Positions 43,785 through 52,754 of a stretch of DNA of 64,000 nt are shown here, in pieces. How positions within the stretch are numbered: the stretch's first letter is position 1; each line of letters opens with the position of its first letter. Origin of the DNA: Microbispora hainanensis (GTDB lineage Bacteria > Actinomycetota > Actinomycetes > Streptosporangiales > Streptosporangiaceae). The notes under the pieces were generated by a model, which was given only the letters and a program-made list of their open reading frames with translations, was not told the DNA's origin and did not search any database. The stretch covers positions 62,001 through 126,000 of the forward strand of contig NZ_VIRM01000020.1 of NCBI RefSeq assembly GCF_006874475.1, read 5' to 3'. A program made the position numbers and the translations under genes.

Positions 43785-45146
43785 CTACTTGACGGTGAAG
43801 CCCTGCTCCTCGCCGTACTTCAGCGAGGCGTCCTGCCAGGCCTTCAGGCCGTCCTGCAGCGTGGTGGAGGAGGTGTACGCCTTGCCGACCGTGTCGTTGA
43901 AGATGCTGTTGGCGTAGACCTGGAAGGGCAGGTAGGACCAGCCGCTGACGACCTGCGAGGCGGACTCGGCGAGCACCTGGTTGACCTTCTGGCCGCCGAA
44001 GTAGGGGAACTCCTTGTCCTGGAACTTCTGGTCCTGCAGCTGGGCGGTGGTGGCGGGGAAGGCGCCGCCGTCCACCCGGGTCTGCACCCCTTCGTCGACG
44101 TTCGCGTACTTGAGGAAGGCGTAGGCGAGGTTCTTGTTGGCGCCGGCCTCGGGGATCGCGAGCGAGCTGCCGCCGTTCTCGGAGGTGGCCCTGCCGCCGG
44201 CCTCCCACTGCGGCATGGGCGCGACCCGCCACTTGCCCGCCCCGGCCTTGACGCCGGACTCGAGGTTGGCGGGCATCCAGGCGCCGATGACGAGGGTGGC
44301 GATGGTGCCGTCGCCCAGGCCCTGATACCAGGCGTCGCTCCAGCTGCTGGTCGGCGCGAGCAGCTTGCCGTCGATCAGCTTCTGCCAGAGGCCGGTGAAC
44401 TTCTGCGTGCCCGGCTCCGCGAAGTCGATCCCGACCGTGGTGCCGTCGACCGCGTACGGCTTGCCGCCCGCCTGCCAGATCATGCTGGTGGTGAAGCCCG
44501 CGTCACCGGTGTCGTTGGTGATGTACGCCTTCGGGTTCGCCTGGTGCAGCTTCTCGGCGTCCGCCAGGTACTCGTCCCAGGTGGTGGGCACCTTGAGGTC
44601 GTACTTGTCGAAGACCTCCTTGTTGTAGAACAGCGCCATCGGGCCGGAGTCCATGGGCAGGCCGTAGATGCCGTTGCCGACGTGGACGGAGCTCCACGGG
44701 CCGGGGGTGAAGGTGCCGTCGAGCTTGCCCGCGCCCAGGGTGGCGAGGTCGGTGACCGACTTGGCGAGGGCGAACTGCGGCAGGGCGTAGTACTCCACCT
44801 GGGCGACGTCCGGGACCCCCGAACCGGCCTTGATCGCGTTCTGGAGGGCGGTGTACTGGTCGTTGCCGGTTCCCGCGTTGACGAGGTTGACCTTGACCTT
44901 CGGATACTTGGCCTGGAAGTCCGCGACGACCTGCTTGAGCGTCGGCTCCCACGCCCAGACGGTGATGGAGCCGCCGGTGTCGAGGGCCTTCTGGATGTCG
45001 GCGTCGGAGACGGCCGCGGACGCCGCGGGGGCGGCCGCGCCGGCGCCCGAGGAGGAGCCGTCGTCGCCGGAGCCGCAGGCGGCGGCGGTGAGCGACACGG
45101 TCAGGGCCGCGCCCAGCAGCAGGGCGTGACGGCGGGTTATCGCCAT
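43785..45146 (-). CDS. Sugar ABC transporter substrate-binding lipoprotein
   Basis: Product of 453 residues, MalE-like (family 1 solute-binding). Lipobox LTAAAC with Cys 24, then a Ser/Gly/Ala linker. Typical segments: SITVWAWEPTLKQVVADFQ (about 60), GSGVPDVAQVEYYALPQF (about 108), NGIYGLPMDSGPMALFYNK (about 160) and GGSSLAIPEAGANKNLAYAF (about 320). Third gene of the importer set after the two permeases. The GH42 neighbour suggests beta-galacto-oligosaccharides; the ATPase is not encoded here and is presumably a shared MsiK-type protein. Confidence 0.92.
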   Translation of the reverse strand: MAITRRHALLLGAALTVSLTAAACGSGDDGSSSGAGAAAPAASAAVSDADIQKALDTGGSITVWAWEPTLKQVVADFQAKYPKVKVNLVNAGTGNDQYTALQNAIKAGSGVPDVAQVEYYALPQFALAKSVTDLATLGAGKLDGTFTPGPWSSVHVGNGIYGLPMDSGPMALFYNKEVFDKYDLKVPTTWDEYLADAEKLHQANPKAYITNDTGDAGFTTSMIWQAGGKPYAVDGTTVGIDFAEPGTQKFTGLWQKLIDGKLLAPTSSWSDAWYQGLGDGTIATLVIGAWMPANLESGVKAGAGKWRVAPMPQWEAGGRATSENGGSSLAIPEAGANKNLAYAFLKYANVDEGVQTRVDGGAFPATTAQLQDQKFQDKEFPYFGGQKVNQVLAESASQVVSGWSYLPFQVYANSIFNDTVGKAYTSSTTLQDGLKAWQDASLKYGEEQGFTVK

Positions 45147-45236
45147 GGTTGTGCCTTTCTGGGTTATCCGGGGAGACAGACGTCGATGGGGCGGGTGCCG
45201 TTCACTGCCCGTCGTGCCGGGCGAGCGCGGTGCCGG

Positions 45237-46172
45237 TCATTCCTTGACGCTTCCGGCGGCCAGGCCCGACTGCCAGTAGCGCTGCAGCAGCAGGAACGCC
45301 GCGATCAGCGGGATGATGGTGAGCAGCGAACCGGTGATCACGAGGTTGAAGACGGCCTCGCCGCCCGCCGTGAGGGCCTGCTGGTTCCATTCCTTCAGGC
45401 CGACCGTGAGCGGATACCAGTCGGGGTTCTTCAGCATGATCAGCGGCAGGAAGTAGTTGTTCCAGGTCGCGACCACGTTGAACAGCAGGACCGTGACCAG
45501 CCCGGGCGCCAGCAGCGGCAGGCTGATGCGGAAGAAGGTGCGGAACTCGCCCGAGCCGTCCACCCGCGCCGACTCCAGGATCTCCTTGGGCACGGCGTCG
45601 TTCGCGAAGGTCCACATCAGATAGAGGCCGAACGGCGAGACCAGCGACGGGATGACGATCGACCACGGGGTGTCGGTCAGGCCCATCTTCGCGAACATCA
45701 GGAACGTGGGCACGGCGAGCGCGGTGCCGGGCACCGCCACCGCCCCGATGACCACGGCGAACACGGCCTTCTTGCCGGGGAAGTCGAACTTGGCCAGCCC
45801 GTAGCCCGCCAGCGTCGCCAGCAGGGTCGCGCCGCCCGCCCCGGCGACCACGTACAGCAGCGTGTTGAGCAGCCAGCGGACGAAGATCCCGTCGTTGTAC
45901 GTGAAGGTCGTGCCGATGTTGTCGAACAGGGCGAAGTCGCCGCTGAACCACAGGCCGAAGGAGCCCAGCAGCCCTTCCTGGGTCTTGGTGGCGTTGATCA
46001 CCAGCCACAGCAGGGGGAGCAGCGTGTAGACGAGCATGAGCGCGGTCAGCACGGTCAGCGTCGCGCTGCGGCGGCCCTGCGAGGACCGGCGCCGCCGGAT
46101 GACCAGAGGGCCCCGGCCGGAGGAGGCCGCAGGCCGGGACGCCCGGCCGGCCGTGGGAGTGGAGGTCGCCAT
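45237..46172 (-). CDS. Sugar ABC permease, MalG type
   Basis: Product of 311 residues with six membrane helices after a roughly 40-residue basic, soluble N-terminus (RPLVIRRRRSS region). The EAA loop reads EILESARVDGSGEFRTFFRISLPL (about 205-228), which binds the ATPase. GGAAGGCGG precedes the ATG. It starts 3 bp after the upstream permease stop, so the two are coupled. Confidence 0.92.
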   Translation of the reverse strand: MATSTPTAGRASRPAASSGRGPLVIRRRRSSQGRRSATLTVLTALMLVYTLLPLLWLVINATKTQEGLLGSFGLWFSGDFALFDNIGTTFTYNDGIFVRWLLNTLLYVVAGAGGATLLATLAGYGLAKFDFPGKKAVFAVVIGAVAVPGTALAVPTFLMFAKMGLTDTPWSIVIPSLVSPFGLYLMWTFANDAVPKEILESARVDGSGEFRTFFRISLPLLAPGLVTVLLFNVVATWNNYFLPLIMLKNPDWYPLTVGLKEWNQQALTAGGEAVFNLVITGSLLTIIPLIAAFLLLQRYWQSGLAAGSVKE

Positions 46173-46175
46173 GGC

Positions 46176-47084
46176 TCAGACCGCCTTCCGCATGCCGCGC
46201 AGCTGGACGATGTAGGCGACGATCATCGTGATGATCCCCATGACGATGGCGACCGTCGCCGAGTAGTTGAACTGCTGGCCCGCGAAGGACAGCGAGTAGG
46301 CGTAGAAGTTCGGCGTGAAGTAGGTGGTGACCGAGTTCGGCGCGATCGTCTTGAGGATGCTCGGCTCGTTGAACAGCTGGAAGCTGCCGATGATCGAGAA
46401 GATCGTGGCGATCACCAGCGCTCCGCGCAGGGCGGGCAGTTTGATCGCCCAGATGATCCGGAGCTGGCCCGCCCCGTCGAGCGCGGCGGCCTCGTACAGG
46501 GAGGGGTTCACCACCTTGAGCGCCGAATAGAGGATCAGCATGTTGTAACCCACGAACTCCCAGGTCACGATGTTGCCGATGGACGCGAGGACCAGGTCGG
46601 GCGACAGCGGGTCGGGCAGTGAGAGCCCGAACGCCTCGTTGATGTTGCCGATCAGGCCGAACCTGGTGCCGTACATGAAGCCCCACATCAGCGTGGCGAC
46701 GACCGCGGGCACCGCGTACGGCAGGAACACCGAGATCCGGAAGAACGCCGTGCCGTAGAGCCTGCCGCTGTCGATCGCGAGCGCGACCAGCAGCGCGAGG
46801 AACAGCATGATCGGCACCTGGACGACCAGGAAGAGCGCGACGCGCCCGAACGCCGACCAGAACTGCGGGTCCTGCAGGACGCCGAGGTAGTTGTCGGCCC
46901 CGACGAAGGACGTCCCGCCGATCAGCCGCGTGCGGAACAGGCTCAGGTAGATCGAGTAGGCGATCGGAGCCAGGAACACCAGCGCGAAGACCGCCATGAA
47001 CGGCCCGACGAACTGCCAGCCCATCCATGACCGGCGTCTGCCGGCCAACCCTCCCCTGACGTTCGAATACCCTTCCGAGACCAC
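46176..47084 (-). CDS. Sugar ABC permease, MalF type
   Basis: Product of 302 residues with six to seven membrane helices. The EAA loop is at EAAALDGAGQLRIIWAIKLPAL (about 218-239). GTG start with GGAG about 7 nt upstream. First gene of the ABC operon, preceded by a region with three LacI-type palindromes shared with the divergent lacI-family gene. Confidence 0.92.
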   Translation of the reverse strand: MVSEGYSNVRGGLAGRRRSWMGWQFVGPFMAVFALVFLAPIAYSIYLSLFRTRLIGGTSFVGADNYLGVLQDPQFWSAFGRVALFLVVQVPIMLFLALLVALAIDSGRLYGTAFFRISVFLPYAVPAVVATLMWGFMYGTRFGLIGNINEAFGLSLPDPLSPDLVLASIGNIVTWEFVGYNMLILYSALKVVNPSLYEAAALDGAGQLRIIWAIKLPALRGALVIATIFSIIGSFQLFNEPSILKTIAPNSVTTYFTPNFYAYSLSFAGQQFNYSATVAIVMGIITMIVAYIVQLRGMRKAV

Positions 47085-47129
47085 CGGCTCGCTCCTCTCC
47101 GCGGCGTGGTTACCGACCGTGACTCTCCT

Positions 47130-47164
47130 GTTTACGTGAACATCATGAGCGTGTTTACGTAACC
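47130..47164. promoter_or_regulatory. Two LacI operators before the ABC operon
   Basis: GTTTACGTGAAC (47130-47141) and GTTTACGTAACC (47153-47164) each differ by one base from the perfect palindrome GTTTACGTAAAC found at 47229. They lie 23 bp apart, about 45 bp upstream of the permease start, well placed to repress the ABC operon. Confidence 0.85.
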
Positions 47165-47228
47165 ATCGTGATCGAACGAGTACGGCCCAGTTGTTACGGA
47201 GGGTGATTTCCCGAGTCGCCGAGGTTAT

Positions 47229-47240
47229 GTTTACGTAAAC
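47229..47240. promoter_or_regulatory. LacI operator, perfect palindrome
   Basis: GTTTACGTAAAC is fully symmetric with a central CG, the form bound by LacI-family regulators. It lies 122 bp before the lacI-type start, probably over its promoter, for autoregulation and looping with the two imperfect sites. Confidence 0.88.
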
Positions 47241-47362
47241 TTCTGCTGCGGTATGGTGGCACTCGTCCCACGAGAGGTCAAGAGGCTCCCCAGGTCACAC
47301 CCGGGTGGATCACGGCGTACGATCTCCGGCGACGAGGGCGAGCAGGCGGGAGCGACACAGGA

Positions 47363-48460
47363 ATGAATCCGGACGTCCCGGCCCGGCAGGCGCCGGCGGC
47401 GGTCGGCGGCGCGCAGCGGGGCGGCTCGGGCATCCCGGGCGGGCGCCGCAAGCAGCGGGTCTCCATGGCCGACGTGGCCAAGCTCGCGGGCGTCTCGTCC
47501 CAGACGGTCTCGCGGGTCGCCAACGGCCATCCCGGTGTCGTCGGCGCGACCCGCGAACAGGTGCTCGCGGCGATGCGGGAGCTGGGCTACCGCCCCAACA
47601 GCGCCGCCCGGGCGCTGCGCTACGGGCAGTTCAACACGATCGGCGTGATCCTCTTCGGGCTGGCCTCGACCGGCAACAGCCGCACCGTGGAGGCCATCGC
47701 CACCCACGCCGCGGCCGAGGGCTACGCGATCACGCTGATCCCCATCGGCATCCCCACGCAGGACAACGTGCTGGGCGCGTTCACCCGGATGGGCGAGCTG
47801 GCGGTCGACGCCGTCATCGTCATCATCGAGATCCACCTGCTCGACGCCGGCACGGTGACGCTTCCTCCCGGAGTCCACGTCGTCGTCGTGGACTCCGACG
47901 CCGGAGACCGCTACAGCGTCGTCGACACCGACCAGGCGGAAGGCGCCCGGCTCGCCGTACGCCACCTCCTCGACCTGGGGCACGAGACGGTCTGGCACGT
48001 CACCGGCCCCCAGACGTCGTTCGCCAGCCAGCGCCGCGAGCAGGCGTGGCGCGCGGCCCTGGAGGAGGCCGGACGGGCCGCGCCTGCGCCGCTGCACGGG
48101 GACTGGTCGGCGGAGTCGGGCTACGCCGCGGGGCTGGAGCTGGCCGCCGAGCCGGCCTGTACGGCGGTGTTCGCCTCCAACGACCAGATGGCCCTCGGCC
48201 TGCTGCGCGCCTTCCACGAGCGGGGACTGGCGGTGCCCGACGACATCAGCGTGGTCGGCTTCGACGACATCCCCGACGCCTCCTGCTTCGTGCCCCCGCT
48301 GACGACCGTCCACCAGGACTTCGCCGAGGTGGGGCGGCGGTGCGTCCACGGGGTCCTGCGGCAGATCCGCGAGGGCGGCACGTCCCGGCCCGGCACCGAG
48401 CTGGTCCCCACCCGGCTGGTCGTCCGCGCGAGCACGGCGCCGCCACGCGCCCGGGGATGA
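47363..48460 (+). CDS. LacI-family transcriptional regulator
   Basis: Product of 365 residues. The helix-turn-helix is at about 34-60 (SMADVAKLAGVSSQTVSRVANG), followed by the hinge (NSAARALRYGQ) and a periplasmic-binding-protein-like effector domain (about 90-350, with DISVVGFDDIPDA near 300). The N-terminal extension of about 30 residues is Ala/Gly-rich and may be shorter in reality. Divergent from the ABC operon with three palindromes between; it should respond to a galactoside. Confidence 0.92.
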   Translation: MNPDVPARQAPAAVGGAQRGGSGIPGGRRKQRVSMADVAKLAGVSSQTVSRVANGHPGVVGATREQVLAAMRELGYRPNSAARALRYGQFNTIGVILFGLASTGNSRTVEAIATHAAAEGYAITLIPIGIPTQDNVLGAFTRMGELAVDAVIVIIEIHLLDAGTVTLPPGVHVVVVDSDAGDRYSVVDTDQAEGARLAVRHLLDLGHETVWHVTGPQTSFASQRREQAWRAALEEAGRAAPAPLHGDWSAESGYAAGLELAAEPACTAVFASNDQMALGLLRAFHERGLAVPDDISVVGFDDIPDASCFVPPLTTVHQDFAEVGRRCVHGVLRQIREGGTSRPGTELVPTRLVVRASTAPPRARG

Positions 48461-48467
48461 GACCGCG

Positions 48468-49265
48468 TCACGACGTCCTCCCTGCGGTCAGCGACGGCAT
48501 GACGGGGATGACGGCGGCGAGCCATGCGGCGGGGTCCGCGGTGAAGTGGGGCGCCGCCTGCACCTCCCACCACGACCGCTCGGCGAGGACCGTCTGCGCC
48601 TTCCCCGTCCGGCCGTCCCGGTAGCGGACCTCGCGCTGCGCGGTCTCCCGGACGACGACGCGGCCCCGCTTCGCGCCGGGGTCGTAGTCGTTCCAGTTGA
48701 CGCCGTGGACCGCCCACAGCATCTCCTGCATCTGCGCCGTCGATCTGCCGTGGAGCTCCCGGTGGGAGAACTTCGCCTGTGCGGCCATGGTGATGCTGTT
48801 ACGCACGCAGTCCCTCTGCCGCCAGAGGAAGTAGTTCGCGACTTCGCAAGGGTCGGCGAGGGTGAACGCGCGGGCGTCGAACATGGCGCGCCGGCCGCCG
48901 GCGCGGGTGTACGCCTCGCCGAACGCGATCGTCGCGATGCTCGCGGCCACGCTGACGATCTTCTGCGTCACGCCGCCGAACCACGGCTGCGAGGACGGGG
49001 TGGCGAAGTCGGTCGCGAGGACGCTGCACTCGTCGGACTGCACGTAGGCGAACGCGCTGCCGGTGATCTCCGCGCACAACGCCCTGCCGACCTCGTTCAT
49101 GGCGTCCATGACGGCGGGGTCGAACGGCCGCCGGGCATGGCGGAGGAAGGTGTGGAACGCCCGGCCGTCCACCCGGAGGATCGTGTACGCCCGGCGCGGC
49201 AGCACACTCCTGGTGGCGCGCTCGTACGCCTTCATGCGGTCGCCGAGCGCGGTCCTGTCGCTCAT
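48468..49265 (-). CDS. tRNA-His guanylyltransferase Thg1-like protein
   Basis: Product of 265 residues of the Thg1/TLP family. The metal-binding carboxylates are present: Asp33 in ILRVDGRAFHTF and Asp78-Glu79 in YVQSDECSVL. CEVANYFLWRQRDCVRNSI (about 138-156) and MAAQAKFSHRELHG are further family segments. These are reverse polymerases that add nucleotides in 3'-to-5' direction to tRNA ends. Bacterial members are sporadic and not needed for tRNA-His, whose G-1 is normally encoded, so tRNA repair is likelier. Convergent with the lacI-type gene; GGAGAG before the ATG. No RNA-ligase partner nearby. Confidence 0.85.
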   Translation of the reverse strand: MSDRTALGDRMKAYERATRSVLPRRAYTILRVDGRAFHTFLRHARRPFDPAVMDAMNEVGRALCAEITGSAFAYVQSDECSVLATDFATPSSQPWFGGVTQKIVSVAASIATIAFGEAYTRAGGRRAMFDARAFTLADPCEVANYFLWRQRDCVRNSITMAAQAKFSHRELHGRSTAQMQEMLWAVHGVNWNDYDPGAKRGRVVVRETAQREVRYRDGRTGKAQTVLAERSWWEVQAAPHFTADPAAWLAAVIPVMPSLTAGRTS

Positions 49266-49377
49266 GCCGGTCTCTCCTCAGCCTCCCGCCGCGTGGTCGT
49301 CCGGGGGGTGCGGCGGGTGATGCAGGATCTCACGCCACGGGGGAGTGGCCGCCACCGCTTATCGCGAGACCGGATTT

Positions 49378-50040
49378 TCAGGCGTGCTCCTTCTCGTCGG
49401 GGGCCTGGAGCCGGCCCAGAAGCATGAGCAGGAGCTCGTCCACGATCTGGTCGCGGGTGGCGTCGACCCAGCCGACGGCCCAGTCGTGCATGAGCCCGTT
49501 GACCGCCCCGACGAACGCGGCGGCCGTGATGCGGAAGTCGCGCCGGGGGATCTCGCCGCGGGCGGCGGCGTCGTCGAGCTGCTCGTAGATGAAGTCGATC
49601 CAGCGGGCGCGGCGGTCCAGGCGCTGACGATCGAGCCGGGGGCCGACCCCGATGACCTCCACGAAGGCGATGCGGGTGTGACGGGGGTCGGCGGTGGCGC
49701 CCGTGGCGTACGCGCGGAACAGCCGGGTGCAGCGGTCGATGGGCTCCAGGTGCCGGACCAGGGGGAGGGCGTCGAGGACGGCCCGCTGCGCGACGTCGTT
49801 GATGTACAGGTGCAGCTCGGCCAGCAGGTCCTCCAGGCTGCGGAACTCCTCGTAGAACTGGCGGCTGGACAGGCCCGCGGCGCGGCACACGTCGGCGATC
49901 CTGGTGGCGCGGTAGCCGGGGCCGGCGCCGAACAGGTCCAGGCCCGCCTTCAAGAAACGCCCGCGGCGTTCTGCCTGCCGTTCGGCCGCCGACCTCCCGC
50001 CGTACCGGCCCGCCGCCGGGGTGATCCTGCCCGCCACCAT
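49378..50040 (-). CDS. TetR-family transcriptional regulator
   Basis: Product of 220 residues. Helix-turn-helix at about 20-70 (RRGRFLKAGLDLFGAGPGYRATRIADVCRAAGLSSRQFYEEF). The C-terminal part resembles the TetR_C forms that sense fatty-acyl or lipophilic compounds. GGAGG lies very close to the ATG; a GTG one codon on is an alternative start. It is upstream of the P450/ferredoxin operon end and on the same strand, so control of that operon is possible but not shown. Confidence 0.87.
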   Translation of the reverse strand: MVAGRITPAAGRYGGRSAAERQAERRGRFLKAGLDLFGAGPGYRATRIADVCRAAGLSSRQFYEEFRSLEDLLAELHLYINDVAQRAVLDALPLVRHLEPIDRCTRLFRAYATGATADPRHTRIAFVEVIGVGPRLDRQRLDRRARWIDFIYEQLDDAAARGEIPRRDFRITAAAFVGAVNGLMHDWAVGWVDATRDQIVDELLLMLLGRLQAPDEKEHA

Positions 50041-50169
50041 GTCCTCCGCATCCGTGTTGCATGCATTTTGGGCCTTGTGGCGGGCGTCATACGTGCCTAC
50101 TGGCCGGTAACAAGTCTGAAGTGCGGTTCGTGCGCAGACGGCGTGCGGACTCCCCGGCCGGCCACCGCA

Positions 50170-50210
50170 GGGGAGCGTGCCCGTCTCCCGGACATCCGGG
50201 CACGCTCCCC
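50170..50210 (-). terminator. Terminator of the P450-ferredoxin operon
   Basis: GGGGAGCGTGCCCG and CGGGCACGCTCCCC are perfect 14-bp arms around a 13-nt loop. The hairpin lies 26 bp after the ferredoxin stop. Confidence 0.85.
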
Positions 50211-50235
50211 GCTCACTCGTGACGTACGCGGGGGA

Positions 50236-50436
50236 TCAGGCGTCCTCGTCCACGTGAATGGCCCCGGCGGGGCAGACGGCGGCGGCCTCGCGGACCGCGG
50301 TGTGCCGGTCCTCGGCGGGCTCGGGCTCCAGCAGGACGACGATGCCGTCCTCGTCGCGCTGGTCGAACACCTCCGGGGCGATCAGCACGCACTGCCCGGC
50401 GCCGCAGCACGCCGCCTCGTCGACGATGACCTTCAT
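50236..50436 (-). CDS. Small [3Fe-4S]-type ferredoxin for cytochrome P450
   Basis: Product of 66 residues: CCGAGQC near residues 10-16, VFDQRDEDGIV, and CPAGAI near 56, the spacing of P450-associated ferredoxins with a 3Fe-4S or 4Fe-4S cluster. It should pass electrons from a reductase to the P450 encoded just upstream (52-bp gap). The second ATG (50436) is chosen because AGGAGG has proper spacing to it; the first ATG at 50442 is only 2 nt from that site. Confidence 0.9.
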   Translation of the reverse strand: MKVIVDEAACCGAGQCVLIAPEVFDQRDEDGIVVLLEPEPAEDRHTAVREAAAVCPAGAIHVDEDA

Positions 50437-50488
50437 GTCCATGTCCTCCTTGCCGATCGAGTGTCGTGTCGAGTGTCGGGGCCGGAGG

Positions 50489-51700
50489 TCACCAGCGGAC
50501 CGGGACCTCGCGCAGGCCGCCGACGGCCAGCCCCTCCACGCGTTCCAGCTCCTCCACCGGCACGGCCAGCTCCAGCGTCGGCAGCCTGCGCAGCAGCACC
50601 TCCAGGGCGACCTGCAGCTCGGTGCGGGCCAGCGCCTGCCCCAGGCAGGAGTGCGCGCCGGAACCGAAGGCCAGGTGGGGGTTCGGGCTGCGGGTCAGGT
50701 CCATCTCGCCGGCGTTCCCGAACGCGGTCTCGTCGCGGTTCGCGGCGGCCATGCTGCACACCACGGTCGTGCCGCGGGGCAGGACCATGCCGCTGACCTC
50801 GGTCTCCGCGTTGAGATAGCGGGGCATGCCGACACCGGAGTCGGCGTCGAAGCGCAGCGACTCCTCCACCGCGGTGCGGATCAGCGACGGATCGGCCAGC
50901 AGCCGCTCCCACCGGGAGCGGTCGGCCAGCAGCATGGCGACCATCTTGCCGATCATGTTGGCGGTGGTCTCGTGCCCGGCGACCAGCAGCGCCATGCCGG
51001 TGACGAGGATCTGGATCTCGGACAGCCCGCCGTCCTCCGGGCCGCCGGCCGTGATCAGCTCGCTCAGCAGGTCGTCGCCGAGGGCGGCGCGCTTGGCGGC
51101 GACAAGGTCGGACATGTACTGGAAGAACTCGCCCTGGGCCGCGTCTGTCTCGGCCTTGCCATAGCGGGTCAGGTTGAGCAGCGTGTCGGACCAGTAGGAG
51201 AACCGGTCGCGGTCGGCGGCCGGCACGCCGAGCATGTCGCAGATCACGTAGACCGGCAGCGGGAAGCCGAGGCCCGCCTTCAGGTCGCCCGGCGCGCCGC
51301 GCTTGACCATGTCGTCGACGAGATCCTCGGCGATCTGGATCATGGCGGGCCGCATGGCGTTCATGCGCTTGGCGGTGAACCACCTGCCGACCAGGCGCCG
51401 CCAGTGCTGGTGCTCCTCGCCGCTGTCGGGGATGATCGTCGCCAGCTCGCTGCTGAACACCCCGCCGCCGTCCGCGGACATCCGGGCCGCGTCGGGCGCG
51501 TTGAGCTGACGGGTGAAGCGCGGGTCGGCCAGCACCTGCTTGACGTCCTCGTAGCGGGTCAGCAGCGTCGCCCGGTCGCCGCTGGGCAGCGTGACGTGGG
51601 CCACCGGGCACTTGTTACGCAACTCGGCCCACTGCGCGGGCGGGTCCAGCGCGGCGTCGCTGGGGATCGGGTAGCTCAGGACCTGCTCGTCGACACTCAT
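50489..51700 (-). CDS. Cytochrome P450 (bacterial class I)
   Basis: Product of 403 residues. Oxygen-activation helix AGHETTA (about 240), EESLR (about 280), and the heme loop FGSGAHSCLGQALAR with the thiolate Cys at about 350. N-terminal region begins VLSYPIPSDAALDPPAQW, like CYP105/CYP107-type enzymes. It has no membrane anchor. Operon with the ferredoxin; no biosynthetic genes surround it, so the substrate is open (xenobiotic or metabolite hydroxylation). Confidence 0.93.
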   Translation of the reverse strand: MSVDEQVLSYPIPSDAALDPPAQWAELRNKCPVAHVTLPSGDRATLLTRYEDVKQVLADPRFTRQLNAPDAARMSADGGGVFSSELATIIPDSGEEHQHWRRLVGRWFTAKRMNAMRPAMIQIAEDLVDDMVKRGAPGDLKAGLGFPLPVYVICDMLGVPAADRDRFSYWSDTLLNLTRYGKAETDAAQGEFFQYMSDLVAAKRAALGDDLLSELITAGGPEDGGLSEIQILVTGMALLVAGHETTANMIGKMVAMLLADRSRWERLLADPSLIRTAVEESLRFDADSGVGMPRYLNAETEVSGMVLPRGTTVVCSMAAANRDETAFGNAGEMDLTRSPNPHLAFGSGAHSCLGQALARTELQVALEVLLRRLPTLELAVPVEELERVEGLAVGGLREVPVRW

Positions 51701-51958
51701 CCGGCATCTCCTCTTATCGATGGTCGGCCGCCGTGCACCCTCCGGATCGGAAGGACGGCGCCCATCACGTATGCCCCGGCAAGCGTGAAGACCGGTCGTG
51801 CCGATGCCCGTCTGCACGCAAACTCCCGGTGTCTCCGCGCGGGCCTCACCACCGAGGACCTGATCTCGCTTCGTGTTCCGTGCTCTGCGCTGTGAGTGAG
51901 CGCACCTTCTCCGGGGACACGACAACGGGAGGCGTATGGGGAGGCGCATGGAGGACGC

Positions 51959-52588
51959 GTGGACTCGATCATCAACTGGCTCTGGGGCCTGCCCGGCACG
52001 GTGCTCTACGCGGTCGTGGCGGTGCTGGTCTTCGCCGAGGACGCGCTGTTCGTGGGGTTCGTCGTGCCGGGGGAGACGGCCGCCGTGCTGGGTGGGGTGC
52101 TCGCCGCGCAGGGCAGGCTGTCGGTGTCTTGGCTGGCGCTCGTGGTGACGCTCGCCGCGATAGCCGGCGACAGCGTGGGCTACTTCATCGGCCGCCGCCT
52201 CGGCTCCGGTGTCCTCGACGGACGGGTGCTGCGCCGCCGTCGCGACCGGGTGGACAGGGCTCGGGCGCTGATCCGCCGGTGGGGGCCGCAGGCGGTGTTC
52301 CTCGCGCGGTTCGCCGCGTTCCTCCGTGCCCTGATGCCGACCCTGGCCGGGATCTCGCACATGAGCTTCCGGCGGTTCTTCCTGTTCAACGTCCTGGGCG
52401 GGGTGTTCTGGGGAGTCGGTTACACCCTTTTGGGCTTCTTCGCCGGGGCGGCGTACAAGCAGGTGCAGTCGGTCGTCGGCGGTGTGGTCGCGGCCGTTCT
52501 CGCCGCGGTCGTCGTGACCGCTCTGGTCGTGTGGCGCGTCCGGCGGCACCGCAGAGGCGCCCGCGAGCGCGAGAACCCCGGCCCTTGA
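51959..52588 (+). CDS. DedA-family membrane protein
   Basis: Product of 209 residues with four to six membrane helices and the DedA (SNARE-associated) signature: FVVPGETAAVLGGVLAAQG (about 34-52), AGDSVGYFIGRRLG (about 68-81) and FLARFAAFLRALMPTLAGISHM (about 115-136). DedA proteins take part in lipid-carrier flipping and membrane potential. GTG start with GGAGG upstream. Single gene. Confidence 0.88.
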   Translation: MDSIINWLWGLPGTVLYAVVAVLVFAEDALFVGFVVPGETAAVLGGVLAAQGRLSVSWLALVVTLAAIAGDSVGYFIGRRLGSGVLDGRVLRRRRDRVDRARALIRRWGPQAVFLARFAAFLRALMPTLAGISHMSFRRFFLFNVLGGVFWGVGYTLLGFFAGAAYKQVQSVVGGVVAAVLAAVVVTALVVWRVRRHRRGARERENPGP

Positions 52589-52754
52589 GCCCCGCGCCGA
52601 GGTCGCGTTGAAGGCCCGCGACCTGCGGCGTGATCCGCGCTTTGCGCTGCACGGCCCTCCGGTGCTCCTCGACGCCACCGGTTCCGGCATCGGCCGCCCT
52701 ACACGCGCCCCGCGTTCGGTGAGCCGAAGGGCGTTGTGATCCGTCATAGAGGGC

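Noticed and set aside
42966-46622. 1218-codon plus-strand frame
   Set aside because: Antisense to GH42 and the sugar ABC genes; composition of a GC-rich shadow and no start signals.
45237-47084. Missing ATPase gene of the sugar importer as evidence of a broken operon
   Set aside because: Actinomycete sugar importers of this type commonly share one ATPase encoded elsewhere, so absence here is normal.
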